NCBI RefSeq assembly: GCF_003339865.1
Contig: NZ_QPKV01000016.1
Span: 1 to 64,000, forward strand
Direction of reading: 5' to 3'
Length of the DNA stretch: 64,000 bases
DNA from: Pedobacter chinensis
GTDB lineage: Bacteria; Bacteroidota; Bacteroidia; Sphingobacteriales; Sphingobacteriaceae
Made by a program: the position numbers and the translations under genes. Below, in pieces: positions 27,017 to 35,418 of this stretch. The notes below the pieces were generated by a model, which saw only the letters and a program-made list of their open reading frames with translations, did no database searches and was not told where the DNA came from. The first letter of the stretch is position 1, and the number at the start of each line of letters is the position of its first letter.

Positions 27017-28405
27017 ATGAGTAAATTTTCCTTAAAACAGTTTGCGCCGTTCGTGATCCTGATGATTGTTGCGATTACGGCCCTATTCATTCCTCTACTT
27101 CCTAATTTCGATGACGGTAATTACAGTGCTCCTGATATTGCATTTGTTTTAGTATCGGCGGCTTTGGTGTTTTTAATGACTCCTGGTCTTGCATTTTTTT
27201 ATGGCGGTATGGTTCATCGCAAAAATGTATTATCAACCATGATTAAAAGTGTGGTCGCAGCCGGTGTAATTACTGTTCTTTGGATTGTGGTAGGTTTCAG
27301 TCTTGCATTCGGAGATACGATTGGCGGGTTTATAGGAAATCCTAAGACTTATCTGTTTTTCCAGGGTGTAAACTCCGGACCAGCGTGGGGAACTATTCCA
27401 CTATCGCTATTTGCAGTTTTCCAGTTAATGTTTGCTATTATTACACCTGGACTAGTTGTAGGAGCAGTTGCAGAGCGTATTAAATTTACCTCTTACATTT
27501 TGTTTATTGTATTGTTTGCGATATTTGTTTATTCGCCTTTAGCGCACTGGACCTGGTCTGCAGAAGGATTTCTGTTAAAAATGGGGGTTCTTGACTTTGC
27601 CGGTGGTACAGTGGTGCATATTTCTGCTGGTATGGCGGCATTGGCAGGCGCACTGGTTTTAAAACGTAGAAAATCTCACCTGGAGCATAAAGAAGTTCCA
27701 CCTGCTAACATTCCATATGTATTAATCGGAACAGGTTTACTATGGTTCGGTTGGTTTGGTTTTAATGCCGGTTCAGCTTTAGGAGCCAGCTCTCTTGCGG
27801 TTTCTGCATTTTTAACCACAAACACCGCTGCCGGCGCTGCTGGTTTATCCTGGATGTTCTTTGATGTGGCCAGAGGCAAAAAGCCATCCGTATTAGGTTT
27901 CTGTATTGGTGCTGTGGTGGGCTTGGTTGCCATTACTCCTGCTGCAGGTTTCGTAAGTATCCCTTCCAGTATATTCATTGGTGTTTTTGCTTCAGTAATT
28001 TCTAATCTGGTTGTTTCGTGGAAACAAAAAACAAGTTTAGATGATACTTTAGATGTGTTTCCTTGTCATGGTGTGGGCGGTATTGTAGGTATGATTTTAA
28101 CAGGCGTGTTTGCTACTAAAACGGTTAACAGTTCAGGTGCTGATGGTTTATTCTATGGAAACCCTGAATTTTTCTTTACTCAGGTTAAAGGCGCTGTAAT
28201 CGTAGTCATATTTAGTTTCGTGGTTTCATTCATTATCTTCAAATTCATTAACCTGATCCAGCCAATCCGCGTTTCTGAAGAAGAAGAGGAAATGGGCCTT
28301 GATGAATCACAACATAATGAAAAATATTCTCAGGGTACATTGCTTGTTGAGGAAAAAGCTATTTATATCGAGAAAAATAGTCCACTAACTGAAACAATAA
28401 TCTAA
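27017..28405 (+). CDS. amtB: Ammonium channel AmtB
   Basis: 462 residues with eleven predicted helices. FYGGMVHRKNVLSTMIKS, LDFAGGTVVHISAGMAALAG (first pore His) and VFPCHGVGGIVGMILTGVF (second pore His) are the Amt signatures. It moves ammonium or ammonia across the inner membrane. The C-terminal tail is acidic and long (EEEEEMGLDESQHNEKYSQ) and differs from the PII-contacting tail of E. coli AmtB. No glnK-type PII gene is adjacent; instead the next gene is a porin in the same direction 37 bases on, a pairing seen in related genomes. Confidence 0.95.
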   Translation: MSKFSLKQFAPFVILMIVAITALFIPLLPNFDDGNYSAPDIAFVLVSAALVFLMTPGLAFFYGGMVHRKNVLSTMIKSVVAAGVITVLWIVVGFSLAFGDTIGGFIGNPKTYLFFQGVNSGPAWGTIPLSLFAVFQLMFAIITPGLVVGAVAERIKFTSYILFIVLFAIFVYSPLAHWTWSAEGFLLKMGVLDFAGGTVVHISAGMAALAGALVLKRRKSHLEHKEVPPANIPYVLIGTGLLWFGWFGFNAGSALGASSLAVSAFLTTNTAAGAAGLSWMFFDVARGKKPSVLGFCIGAVVGLVAITPAAGFVSIPSSIFIGVFASVISNLVVSWKQKTSLDDTLDVFPCHGVGGIVGMILTGVFATKTVNSSGADGLFYGNPEFFFTQVKGAVIVVIFSFVVSFIIFKFINLIQPIRVSEEEEEMGLDESQHNEKYSQGTLLVEEKAIYIEKNSPLTETII

Positions 28406-28442
28406 CCACTTTACCATATCTAAACCCAAATAAAGCTCAAAC

Positions 28443-29462
28443 ATGAAGAAATTTTTAACCGCTATTTTCGCAATGGCAGGCACTACGTGTGCCCTGGCTC
28501 AAGAGACGCCAACATCACCACTTGAAATTTCAGGATCGGTGGACACCTATTTCAAATACGATTTTGCTAAACAACCCAATAACATCACTACATCTTTTGC
28601 TACTGATCATAATTCGGTTTCATTAGGGATGATTGATTTAGTGCTGAAGAAAACTACAGGGAAGGCATCCTTTGTCGGAGAGCTTTCCTTTGGTCCGAGA
28701 GGACAAGAACAGTCACTTCTCGATGCTTCAAGCAATGGTTCATCCTTTCATATCCAAAATTTGTATGTAAACTATGATTTTACAGATCAGTTTTCAATTA
28801 CAGCGGGTTATATGGGAACCTTTGTCGGGTATGAAGTAATCTCTCCTGTTGGAAATTTTAACTATTCAACATCGTATCTGTTTACCAGCGGGCCATTCCA
28901 GAATGCTGGTATTAAGGCAACTTATAAATTCTCTGATAAAGTGAGTTTAATGGCTGGATTGTTCAATGACTGGAATGTTTACACTGCAACCCGTGGGGTA
29001 TCAAGCATTGGTGGCCAGTTAATGGTTTCGCCTGTTGAAGGTTGGACAGCTTATATCAATGTATTATCTGGTGCAGGCGGCGGTGGCTATGGAACCATTG
29101 AAGATTTGACCACTTCCTATCAGGTAACGGATAAATTTAAATTGGGGCTAAATGCGGCCAATTATGATATCAATAACGATGGTGGCGGTTATGCAGGTGT
29201 GGCTTTATATCCGCAATTTGCTTTTACTGATGCTGTATCTTTGGGCTTAAGGGGTGAGTATTTTAAAACCAAAAATGTTGCAGGTTTTGGAGCAACAAAA
29301 TATACTGCCGTTACCTTGACTGCAAATATTAAATCAGGAGGTTTAACTTTTATACCTGAAGTAAGATTAGACCATAATGGCGATAAACCGTTTTTTAAAG
29401 AAAACGGACTGGCGGCACCAAATGCAGGCCAGTTCTCTTTAGCAGCTGTTTACGCTTTTTAA
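28443..29462 (+). CDS. BBP2/OmpL-like outer membrane beta-barrel porin
   Basis: 339 residues. A signal peptide ends in TTCALAQ. The mature start PLEISGSVDTYFKYDFAKQ and repeated amphipathic strands such as FSITAGYMGTFVGYEV fit the BBP2 putative porin family. It ends in AAVYAF, with the terminal Phe used for barrel assembly. It follows amtB in one operon, so it may supply ammonium or a nitrogen compound through the outer membrane; that role is inferred from position only. Confidence 0.82.
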   Translation: MKKFLTAIFAMAGTTCALAQETPTSPLEISGSVDTYFKYDFAKQPNNITTSFATDHNSVSLGMIDLVLKKTTGKASFVGELSFGPRGQEQSLLDASSNGSSFHIQNLYVNYDFTDQFSITAGYMGTFVGYEVISPVGNFNYSTSYLFTSGPFQNAGIKATYKFSDKVSLMAGLFNDWNVYTATRGVSSIGGQLMVSPVEGWTAYINVLSGAGGGGYGTIEDLTTSYQVTDKFKLGLNAANYDINNDGGGYAGVALYPQFAFTDAVSLGLRGEYFKTKNVAGFGATKYTAVTLTANIKSGGLTFIPEVRLDHNGDKPFFKENGLAAPNAGQFSLAAVYAF

Positions 29463-29482
29463 ACGAAACAGAAATGATCATG

Positions 29483-29514
29483 AGCCGTCAGTATTTAAAC
29501 TGGCGGCTTTTTTT
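29483..29514 (+). terminator. Intrinsic terminator of the amtB-porin operon
   Basis: AGCCGTCAGT and ACTGGCGGCT pair over 10 positions with one G-T pair, followed by seven T. It lies between the porin stop and the next gene's start at 29546. Confidence 0.88.
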
Positions 29515-29545
29515 TACCTTAGTGATCAGAATTAAAATAAACCAA

Positions 29546-30124
29546 ATGAAATACACACTGGCTATAATCTTTTCCATTTTCATTGTTAAACTACCTGCTC
29601 AGGAAAAGCAATTTTCCAAGGATGAGCAGGGAAAATTCATTTACTATCAAGTGGTTGATTCGCAGGTGGTAAGCAAAGCAGTTTTATTGGAAAGAGCGAA
29701 GCATTTCATCCATTCATCGAACAAAAAGCTGATGAAACCAGAACGCAGTACTGATACTTCTGTTTTAGCGAATGGAAAACTGATAATCGATAAAACAATA
29801 TTGGTTGCCGGACATCCAAGCGGAGAAGTAAATTACAATTTCGTTTTCGAGGCAAGAGAAGGGAAGTACCGGTTTTGGTTAACTGATTTTGAATATATTC
29901 CTTATCAAAGAGATCGTTATGGTAATTTTGTTGCCACCACAAATATTGGTACGCCGCTGGAAAAACGGGTTGATAAATTGAATGCCGGTACCTGGAAAGA
30001 TATACAAGCCAGCGCTTATGCAAAAGCGGTAAAGTTTGCAGATTCTTTTAAAAAATTTCTGGCCACTGATAAAAAAGTGCCCGAACCCGTTAAAAAAGAA
30101 GTTATTTCAACCAGGAAGTGGTAA
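29546..30124 (+). CDS. DUF4468 domain secreted protein
   Basis: 192 residues from ATG 29546; the longer open frame begins before the preceding terminator and is rejected. A signal peptide ends in LPAQ. The rest (FSKDEQGKFIYYQVVD, then a beta-rich segment with VNYNFVFEAREGKYRFWLTDFEYIP) resembles the DUF4468 TBP-like fold common in this phylum. It is probably periplasmic. Function is not known. It converges with the SRPBCC gene, leaving only 17 bases between. Confidence 0.7.
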   Translation: MKYTLAIIFSIFIVKLPAQEKQFSKDEQGKFIYYQVVDSQVVSKAVLLERAKHFIHSSNKKLMKPERSTDTSVLANGKLIIDKTILVAGHPSGEVNYNFVFEAREGKYRFWLTDFEYIPYQRDRYGNFVATTNIGTPLEKRVDKLNAGTWKDIQASAYAKAVKFADSFKKFLATDKKVPEPVKKEVISTRKW

Positions 30125-30141
30125 ATGCTTTACATCTGTTT

Positions 30142-30609
30142 TTACATTTTGCCTAAAAGTTCCTCTACCTTTTTATAGCGAAAGTTAAAAATTTCGTTGA
30201 TTTTCTTTTTAACCATTACTCCATTTGCAACAGTGCCAATTGGTCCCCAGCCAATGCTGTAATGAAGAATATCGTTCATGGATACACCACCTTCAGTTTT
30301 TTGAAAATGATGTTGATGATGCCAGAATGCAAAGGGGCCAAATCGTTGCTCATCCACGAAATATTCTTTGTCTTTTACATGTGTAATTTCGGTTACCCAA
30401 TCTAGCTTAACGCCAAACAGCGGAGATACTTTATAAGTAATGATTAGTCCGGGATACATTTTTGCGTGTTCCATATTGGGAGATGTGACATCGAAAGTCA
30501 TATCTGTTGGGGTAATTTCTGCCAGGTTTAAAGGTGATGAAAAAAAATCCCAGGCCGTATCCAGATCAACCGGAATGTGCTGAGTGAACTCTAATCTGTA
30601 TATTTTCAA
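30142..30609 (-). CDS. SRPBCC family protein
   Basis: 155 residues. LEFTQHIPVDLDTAWDFFSS at the N-terminus and PLNLAEITPTDMTFDV follow the START/Bet v 1-like fold with a hydrophobic ligand pocket. FGPFAFWHHQHHFQKTEGGV is a His-rich strand typical of this subgroup. The start codon is TTG; no ATG is nearby and homologous starts read M-K-x-Y, so TTG is accepted here. It follows the TlpA-like gene after 32 bases and may be cotranscribed. Ligand unknown. Confidence 0.8.
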   Translation of the reverse strand: MKIYRLEFTQHIPVDLDTAWDFFSSPLNLAEITPTDMTFDVTSPNMEHAKMYPGLIITYKVSPLFGVKLDWVTEITHVKDKEYFVDEQRFGPFAFWHHQHHFQKTEGGVSMNDILHYSIGWGPIGTVANGVMVKKKINEIFNFRYKKVEELLGKM

Positions 30610-30641
30610 AATTTAGCTTTATAAAGCAAACAGCCGAAAAG

Positions 30642-31169
30642 TTATTTTGTTGGGGATGATGAATTTAATTTATTTCCGATTAATTTCACTAAAGAATTGA
30701 ATTCGTTCTTCTCATATCCGATGGATTGGTAAATAATTTTTCCATCCTGATCAATCAAAATATTTCTGGGAATAGATTGCTTTGCAAATTTACTGAAAAT
30801 GCTTCTGTCCAGATCCGGAAGTATTGGAAAGGTAAAGTTATGTTTGGCTTTGTATGGAATTAATTTATCCCAACCTTCTTCTCTTCCAAATACAAAGAAT
30901 TCAAAATTCTTATTGTCTTTGTATTTATCCCAAATCTGTTTTTGTGCCAGTGGCAACTCAGTATTGCATGGAGGGCACCAGGTTGCAAACAGGTTTATTA
31001 AAATCAGTTTACCTTTATAATCTGACAGATTAACTGTTTTACCTTTTTCTATTTCGAAATTAAAAGAAGGTGCCTGATCGCCAATTTTTGTATAGGTGCC
31101 ATTTTCATCGTTTTGAGCAAAGGCATTAACGGCAATAAATAAACAAAGGAATAGGAGTATCTTTTTCAT
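30642..31169 (-). CDS. TlpA-like thioredoxin domain protein
   Basis: 175 residues. A signal peptide ends in VNAFAQ, so it acts in the periplasm. The thioredoxin fold has FATWCPPCNTELP with the redox pair CPPC and a cis-Pro segment near QSIPRNILIDQDGK, as in TlpA/ResA proteins. It would reduce or exchange disulfides of exported proteins, for example in cytochrome maturation. The start codon lies at the edge of the first of three tandem 85-bp units, so its upstream region has been triplicated. Confidence 0.88.
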   Translation of the reverse strand: MKKILLFLCLFIAVNAFAQNDENGTYTKIGDQAPSFNFEIEKGKTVNLSDYKGKLILINLFATWCPPCNTELPLAQKQIWDKYKDNKNFEFFVFGREEGWDKLIPYKAKHNFTFPILPDLDRSIFSKFAKQSIPRNILIDQDGKIIYQSIGYEKNEFNSLVKLIGNKLNSSSPTK

Positions 31170-31423
31170 TATTATAAATTTGTTTTCAAAGGCAATGAAG
31201 CTGTCATGATTTATTTATTCCACTGTGTGGTTTTTGAAATCATGACGGTTTCATTAGTATAAATTTGTTTTCAAAGGTAATGAAGCTGTCATGATTTATT
31301 TATTCCACTGTTTTGTTTTGAAAATCATGACGGTTTCATTATTATAAATTTGTTTTCAAAGGCAATGAAGCTGTCATGATTTATTTATTCCACTGTGTGG
31401 TTTTGAAATCATGACGGTTTCAT
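31165..31423 (-). repeat. Three tandem 85-bp hairpin units upstream of the TlpA-like gene
   Basis: Units start at 31165, 31250 and 31335, with a partial edge at 31419. Each can form a long stem: AATGAAGCTGTCATGATTT pairs with AAATCATGACGGTTTCATT at 17 of 19 positions. On the minus strand each unit carries a -7-like element just after the stem (TGCCTTTG in units 1 and 3, TACCTTTG in unit 2). Each unit edge also has ATGAAA, which in unit 1 is the gene's start and in units 2 and 3 opens a four-codon frame ending in TGA. Confidence 0.85.
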
Positions 31424-31491
31424 CTGTTTAAATTTATTAATATATCTTCCATTGTTTTTTCAATGGTTTTTCACTTGTATCTATTTTTTAT

Positions 31492-31588
31492 GGAGTTCAG
31501 GAGAACGCTTTGCTAAGTTAATGGGCCTTGTAAGCTCCGTTGGCTTTAACTTGCTGCGTCCGGTTTAATCATTCCCCTGTGAACTTTT
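31492..31588 (+). ncRNA. Candidate 6S-like structured RNA
   Basis: The ends pair (AGTT...CAGGAG with CCCCTG...AACT, with one mismatch and a 2-base bulge) and are followed by TTTTT. An inner hairpin pairs GC-AAGTTAA...GCC with GGC...TTAACTT-GC. Between the two stems is an asymmetric bubble of about 8 and 20 bases. Closing stem, central bubble and terminal hairpin are the layout of 6S RNA, and the size of about 97 bases is near my recollection of the 6S-Flavo class. No protein frame is present. A small hairpin, CCATTG-T6-CAATGG, lies upstream at 31449-31466. No clear TAnnTTTG was found; TATTTTTT at 31482 is the nearest. Confidence 0.45.
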
Positions 31589-31649
31589 TAAAAAAAAATA
31601 TATGATAGAATTTATGTTAAAGATACTCCTATAATTTTTTTTAGCAAAA

Positions 31650-32123
31650 CTAATGCACCATTTTATCTGCGCAGGTAGAACTTGCAAACGCCTCTGGTTT
31701 AGCTTTAAAAATAAAGCCCATGCTTAATATATAACCCATTGCATCATTTAAAGCTTTGTTTGATTTGAATGAAGGATTAGTGTTGATATCAGCATGTACT
31801 TCCAATGCAACATCATAAATGTCCAGCAAATCGCAAATAGAGTACGCCGTTTCAATAGATTTTTGTACTTCCATAAGCATTCTTTCCTTTATGCTCACTT
31901 GTTGTGTGTTTTTTTCCTGATGAATATACATGAAGCCACCATGATGTTCCCGCAACAACACGATTACGGTTGCAAAATCGGTAACCAGTCCCTTAACCTG
32001 GGAATCTGTTCCGATGCAAACTTTAAGCTTGTAGCCATTTTCTGTTTCTCTGATAATTGCTCTTTCAATTTCTTCCAGGATAGAAGATTGGATAATTTCG
32101 CCACTAAATTTTTTCCAGGTCAT
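31650..32123 (-). CDS. YkuK family (DUF458) RNase H-like protein
   Basis: 157 residues. LKVCIGTDSQVKG begins the RNase H-like core with an Asp, ATVIVLLREHHGGFMYI continues it, and EVHADINTNPSFKSNKALND is the typical YkuK segment with further acidic residues. The family is widespread in Firmicutes and Bacteroidota; a nuclease role is suspected from the fold but has not been shown to my knowledge. It stands alone on the minus strand. Confidence 0.85.
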   Translation of the reverse strand: MTWKKFSGEIIQSSILEEIERAIIRETENGYKLKVCIGTDSQVKGLVTDFATVIVLLREHHGGFMYIHQEKNTQQVSIKERMLMEVQKSIETAYSICDLLDIYDVALEVHADINTNPSFKSNKALNDAMGYILSMGFIFKAKPEAFASSTCADKMVH

Positions 32124-32245
32124 ACATTCGGTTTTTTTGGGGTTAACAAATGGTAATGAGGTTTTTATAAAAATAAGTGCTAGAAATTAAAGTATTGTTA
32201 ATATGAAATTGTTTATTTGCTAACAGACGCTTAGTTTTCAACAAG

Positions 32246-32265
32246 TTAAGCCTTTTTAGGCTTAA
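32246..32265. other. Perfect inverted repeat in the YkuK to small-gene gap
   Basis: TTAAGCCT-TTTT-AGGCTTAA is a perfect 8-bp stem with a 4-base loop. A second palindrome, AACAATTGTT, follows at 32269-32278. They lie in a divergent intergenic region and could be operator sites or a weak terminator. Confidence 0.35.
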
Positions 32266-32343
32266 AATTAACAATTGTTTCATATTAATTACAACCGATG
32301 TGCCGTTATAATTGTTAAGTTTAATATCATAATTCAACCAGGT

Positions 32344-32562
32344 ATGAGAGCAGAATTGATTCAGGAACTACAGCTGCTGCAAAATAGCAGAGCCAATAAA
32401 TTTACAGATGATTTAACTGATAGATTAAAATCTTCAGTCGATCTGGTAACGGAGAAAGTAAATTCTTCCATGTCTAAAAGAGGTAATATGTTGATGTTGC
32501 TGGAGAGGAGATTTAATTTTTCTGCGTTAAAGAAAATCAAAACCAGGTTTTTAAAGTTCTAA
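32344..32562 (+). CDS. Small hypothetical protein
   Basis: 72 residues from ATG 32344, predicted mostly helical, with a coiled-coil-like stretch (RAELIQELQLLQNSRANKFTD). The C-terminus is basic (ALKKIKTRFLKF). It has no signal peptide or membrane segment. It lies just before the helicase gene and may be read with it, but that gene has its own -7 element. I do not recognise the family. An earlier in-frame start at 32275 is possible but would encode an unlikely, AT-biased extension. Confidence 0.45.
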   Translation: MRAELIQELQLLQNSRANKFTDDLTDRLKSSVDLVTEKVNSSMSKRGNMLMLLERRFNFSALKKIKTRFLKF

Positions 32563-32594
32563 GGGATTTCAGATTCACGGAGATGAGAAATGCT

Positions 32595-32602
32595 TATCTT
32601 TG
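32595..32602 (+). promoter_or_regulatory. -7 element of the helicase gene
   Basis: TATCTTTG matches TAnnTTTG and predicts a start at about 32606, two bases before ATG 32608. An in-frame ATG at 32590 lies upstream of this and cannot be used by that transcript. Confidence 0.5.
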
Positions 32603-32607
32603 CTGAA

Positions 32608-33912
32608 ATGATAGAAAACGCCTTAAAAAGATTAAACATTGCTCAGCTCAATGAGATGCAGGAATCTGCACTAAAAGCAGTAAAATCTGGTAATGATGTG
32701 CTGTTAATTGCACCTACAGGATCTGGCAAAACCCTTGCATTTTTACTGCCTTTACTGGCGCATTTAAAACCTGGCATTAAAGGTGTTCAGGCATTGATTC
32801 TGGTGCCGTCTAGAGAACTTGCTTTACAAATTGAACAGGTTTTTAAACAAATGGGCACTCCTTTTAAAGTGAACTGTTGTTATGGCGGACATGCAGTAAG
32901 GGTAGAAAAAAACAATCTGGCCCATCCTCCGGCAGTGCTCATTGGTACGCCCGGTAGAATAGCTTATCATTTAGAACATCAAAATTTTGATGAGTCATTT
33001 GTAGAGAATTTAATTCTGGATGAATTTGATAAGTCTTTAGAGTTTGGCTTTGAATCGGATATGTCTTATATCATTGGGTCATTGTTATCATTGAAACAAC
33101 GCATTTTAACTTCAGCTACCAAAATGGAAGAAATTCCTGCTTTTGTGAAGTTGAAAAATCCCGTTGATATTGATTTCTCCAAAAATGTTCAGGCGAAACC
33201 AGATTTAAAACTGAAAAAGGTTACAGCACCTGCTGCCGATAAACTGGAAGTGCTGTTCAAGCTATTAAGCAAAATTGGAGGGAAGAATACATTGGTTTTT
33301 TGTAACCATAGGGAAACAGTGGACCGGATTAGCGATATCCTTTTTGAACATGGTTTAGGACATGATGTTTTTCACGGTGGAATGGAACAAACCGACAGGG
33401 AAAAAGCACTGCTGAAATTTAGAAATGGGAGTCACAAAATTTTAATTACTACCGATTTAGCTGCCCGGGGTTTGGATATTCCCGAAATTGAACATATTGT
33501 ACATTATCAATTGCCCTATACCGAAGATGCCTATATACACCGCAACGGAAGAACTGCCCGAATGCATGCCAAAGGTACCGCTTATGCGGTTATCACTCCT
33601 GAAGAAAATTACAAATATCTTCCGGAAGATATAGAAGAGGAGCATTTATCAGATCATTACGAAATCCCCGAAGCAAGTGATTGGGTCACTTTATATCTGG
33701 CTCACGGAAAGAAGGATAAAATCAATAAAATAGATATTGTAGGCTTATTTTTGCAAAAGGGCGGTCTTAATAAAGATGATTTGGGCTTGATCGAGGTAAA
33801 GGATACCACCAGCTATGTTGCAGTAAAACGCAAAGAAGTGAATGGATTACTTCAGGCTTTGGCCGGAGAGAAGATTAAAGGAAAAAAACTCAAATTAGCG
33901 GTAGCGAGTTAG
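32608..33912 (+). CDS. DbpA-like DEAD-box RNA helicase with DEFD motif
   Basis: 434 residues from ATG 32608. Motifs in order: APTGSGKT (Walker A), PSREL, GTPGR, LDEFD (motif II, with Phe instead of Ala), TSAT, TDLAARGLD and HRNGRTARM. The last 75 residues (ASDWVTLYLAHGKKDKINKI onward, then YVAVKRKEVNGLL) resemble the DbpA RNA-binding domain that recognises 23S rRNA hairpin 92. It probably remodels RNA during ribosome assembly. The DEFD variant keeps both acidic residues, so ATPase activity is expected. Confidence 0.88.
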   Translation: MIENALKRLNIAQLNEMQESALKAVKSGNDVLLIAPTGSGKTLAFLLPLLAHLKPGIKGVQALILVPSRELALQIEQVFKQMGTPFKVNCCYGGHAVRVEKNNLAHPPAVLIGTPGRIAYHLEHQNFDESFVENLILDEFDKSLEFGFESDMSYIIGSLLSLKQRILTSATKMEEIPAFVKLKNPVDIDFSKNVQAKPDLKLKKVTAPAADKLEVLFKLLSKIGGKNTLVFCNHRETVDRISDILFEHGLGHDVFHGGMEQTDREKALLKFRNGSHKILITTDLAARGLDIPEIEHIVHYQLPYTEDAYIHRNGRTARMHAKGTAYAVITPEENYKYLPEDIEEEHLSDHYEIPEASDWVTLYLAHGKKDKINKIDIVGLFLQKGGLNKDDLGLIEVKDTTSYVAVKRKEVNGLLQALAGEKIKGKKLKLAVAS

Positions 33913-33914
33913 GT

Positions 33915-34004
33915 TCATTGGTCATTGGTCATTGGTCATTGGTCATTAGTCATTAGTCATTAGTCATTAGTCATTAGTCATTAGTCATTAGTCATTAGTC
34001 ATTA
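33915..34004. repeat. Heptanucleotide microsatellite TCATTGG/TCATTAG
   Basis: About 13 tandem copies of a 7-base unit right after the helicase stop: four TCATTGG followed by eight TCATTAG and a partial copy. Length may vary between strains by slippage. It lies in noncoding sequence, so it would not shift a reading frame. Confidence 0.9.
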
Positions 34005-34076
34005 AATTTGGGTAAGCAAGTTAGGCTTTTAAGTTAACACTCAATTATTTACTCATTCAAAATCAATCATTAAATT

Positions 34077-34307
34077 ATGAGCAACAACGACATTTTAAAA
34101 AAACTGAGAGTAGCTTTATCATTAAAAACGGAAGACATTATCACGATATGTGATCTTGTTGGTTTTAAAGTGACGAAGGCAGAATTAGGCGATATTTTTA
34201 GAAATGAAGATCACGAAAATTTTAAACCTTGTGGCGATCAGATTCTTCGCAATTTTTTAAATGGCTTAGTCATTTATAAAAGAGGGCCAAGAGAAGAGAA
34301 AAAATAA
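34077..34307 (+). CDS. DUF1456 family protein, single-repeat form
   Basis: 76 residues. ILKKLRVALSLKTEDIITIC and CGDQILRNFLNGLVIYKRG match one repeat of the YehS/DUF1456 family, whose usual members have two such repeats and about 150 residues. It is therefore a half-length form. It is predicted to be a small helical cytoplasmic protein of unknown function. Confidence 0.8.
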   Translation: MSNNDILKKLRVALSLKTEDIITICDLVGFKVTKAELGDIFRNEDHENFKPCGDQILRNFLNGLVIYKRGPREEKK

Positions 34308-34335
34308 AATATTAATACCTTTTGCGGTTTAAAAA

Positions 34336-35040
34336 ATGAAAATAATACTATCCCTATTTATTTTTGTAACCAGTGTATACACTTTACAAGCACAAAATCT
34401 AAAGGAAGATTTTTCTGATGATTGGGCAGCTTTATCAAAATATAAAAAAGAAAACGAATCGATCGGACTTCCTAAAAAGAGGGAGAAGCGTGTTGTTTTT
34501 TTAGGAAGCTCTATTTTTGAATTCTGGAAGCAGAAAGATCCAGAGTATTTTAGTAACAATGCTTACGTAGATAGAGGAATTAGCGGACAAATTTCGCCAC
34601 AATTGCTAATCCGTTTCAGACAAGACGTTATTAATTTAAAACCTAAAGCCGTTATTATTTTAGCTGGCAGTAATGATTTAGCCGGCAATAAAGGACATGT
34701 TTCGAACGAAACGATTCTCAATAATATTAAATCAATGGCTGAATTAGCCAAAAAAAATCGTATAAAAGTTATTCTTTGCAAGTATTTGCCAGTTTATGAA
34801 TATCCTTGGAATAAATCGCTTAAAGGAACAGCAGAACAAATTATTTCACTTAATGAAGCTATAGTTGCTTATGCTGAATCGAAAAACTTTACCGTTTTGG
34901 ATTATTTTACACCATTGGTTGATGAAAGAAATGGCCAAAAAGCTGTATATACAACTGATGGGGTTCACCCTAATTTAGCAGGTTATAAAGTAATGGAAAT
35001 TGTAACTGATGAAGTTATTAGAAAGACAATAGGGAAATAG
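34336..35040 (+). CDS. SGNH/GDSL hydrolase, secreted
   Basis: 234 residues. A signal peptide ends in YTLQAQ. Block I is VVFLGSSIFEFW, with the nucleophile Ser in GSS instead of the classical GDS; block III is ILAGSNDLAGN and block V is DGVHPNLAGYK, with the catalytic Asp and His. It should be a periplasmic or secreted esterase, perhaps removing acetyl groups from glycans. It starts 28 bases after the DUF1456 gene. The 3' end of a second, related hydrolase survives 3 kb downstream at 38194-38292. Confidence 0.88.
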   Translation: MKIILSLFIFVTSVYTLQAQNLKEDFSDDWAALSKYKKENESIGLPKKREKRVVFLGSSIFEFWKQKDPEYFSNNAYVDRGISGQISPQLLIRFRQDVINLKPKAVIILAGSNDLAGNKGHVSNETILNNIKSMAELAKKNRIKVILCKYLPVYEYPWNKSLKGTAEQIISLNEAIVAYAESKNFTVLDYFTPLVDERNGQKAVYTTDGVHPNLAGYKVMEIVTDEVIRKTIGK

Positions 35041-35052
35041 CAATAAGCTGAA

Positions 35053-35088
35053 ACAAAAACGGCACGATTAAAATCATGCCGTTTTTGT
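35053..35088 (+). terminator. Strong intrinsic terminator after the SGNH hydrolase gene
   Basis: ACAAAAACGGCACGAT pairs with ATCATGCCGTTTTTGT at 15 of 16 positions; the T run is part of the stem, so it may act in both directions. Confidence 0.88.
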
Positions 35089-35096
35089 TAACCTGA

Positions 35097-35161
35097 TTTC
35101 CATGGACTGTGGCTCACGGACCATTTGTTGGTTTCGTTCTGTGAGCTATAGACCTTGAGAG
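35097..35161. repeat. Copy 1 of a repeat flanking the fulvocin-like module
   Basis: Contains CTCACGGA (35113-35120) and TCTGTGAG (35138-35145), which pair with one mismatch. The same design recurs at 37013-37088. The remaining sequence to 35418 is AT-rich with no gene I can support; it probably carries the promoter of the next gene. Confidence 0.55.
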
Positions 35162-35418
35162 CAGGAGCATTGAACAATTTGCTCTTTCTCTGTCAGAAAT
35201 TATTATTCCGATAAATTTGGTTGTTTTACTTAAATTAAATATTTTAGAGATACCTAATTAACTTGATCAGAATTTATGATGAATCCAACATAATGAAATA
35301 ATTATTAAACATATTAGACAATAATTATTTATTTCCAATTTATTCCTGTTTTGCAGTCATAGTTTTTTTAGATAAATTTAACCTGGAAAAAAATAAACAA
35401 AATAAAAATCCTAAAAAG

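Noticed and set aside
32143..32337. Open frame of 64 codons on the minus strand between the YkuK gene and the small plus-strand gene
   Set aside because: Basic, low-complexity translation in an AT-rich divergent intergenic region containing palindromes; no signal, domain or promoter supports it.
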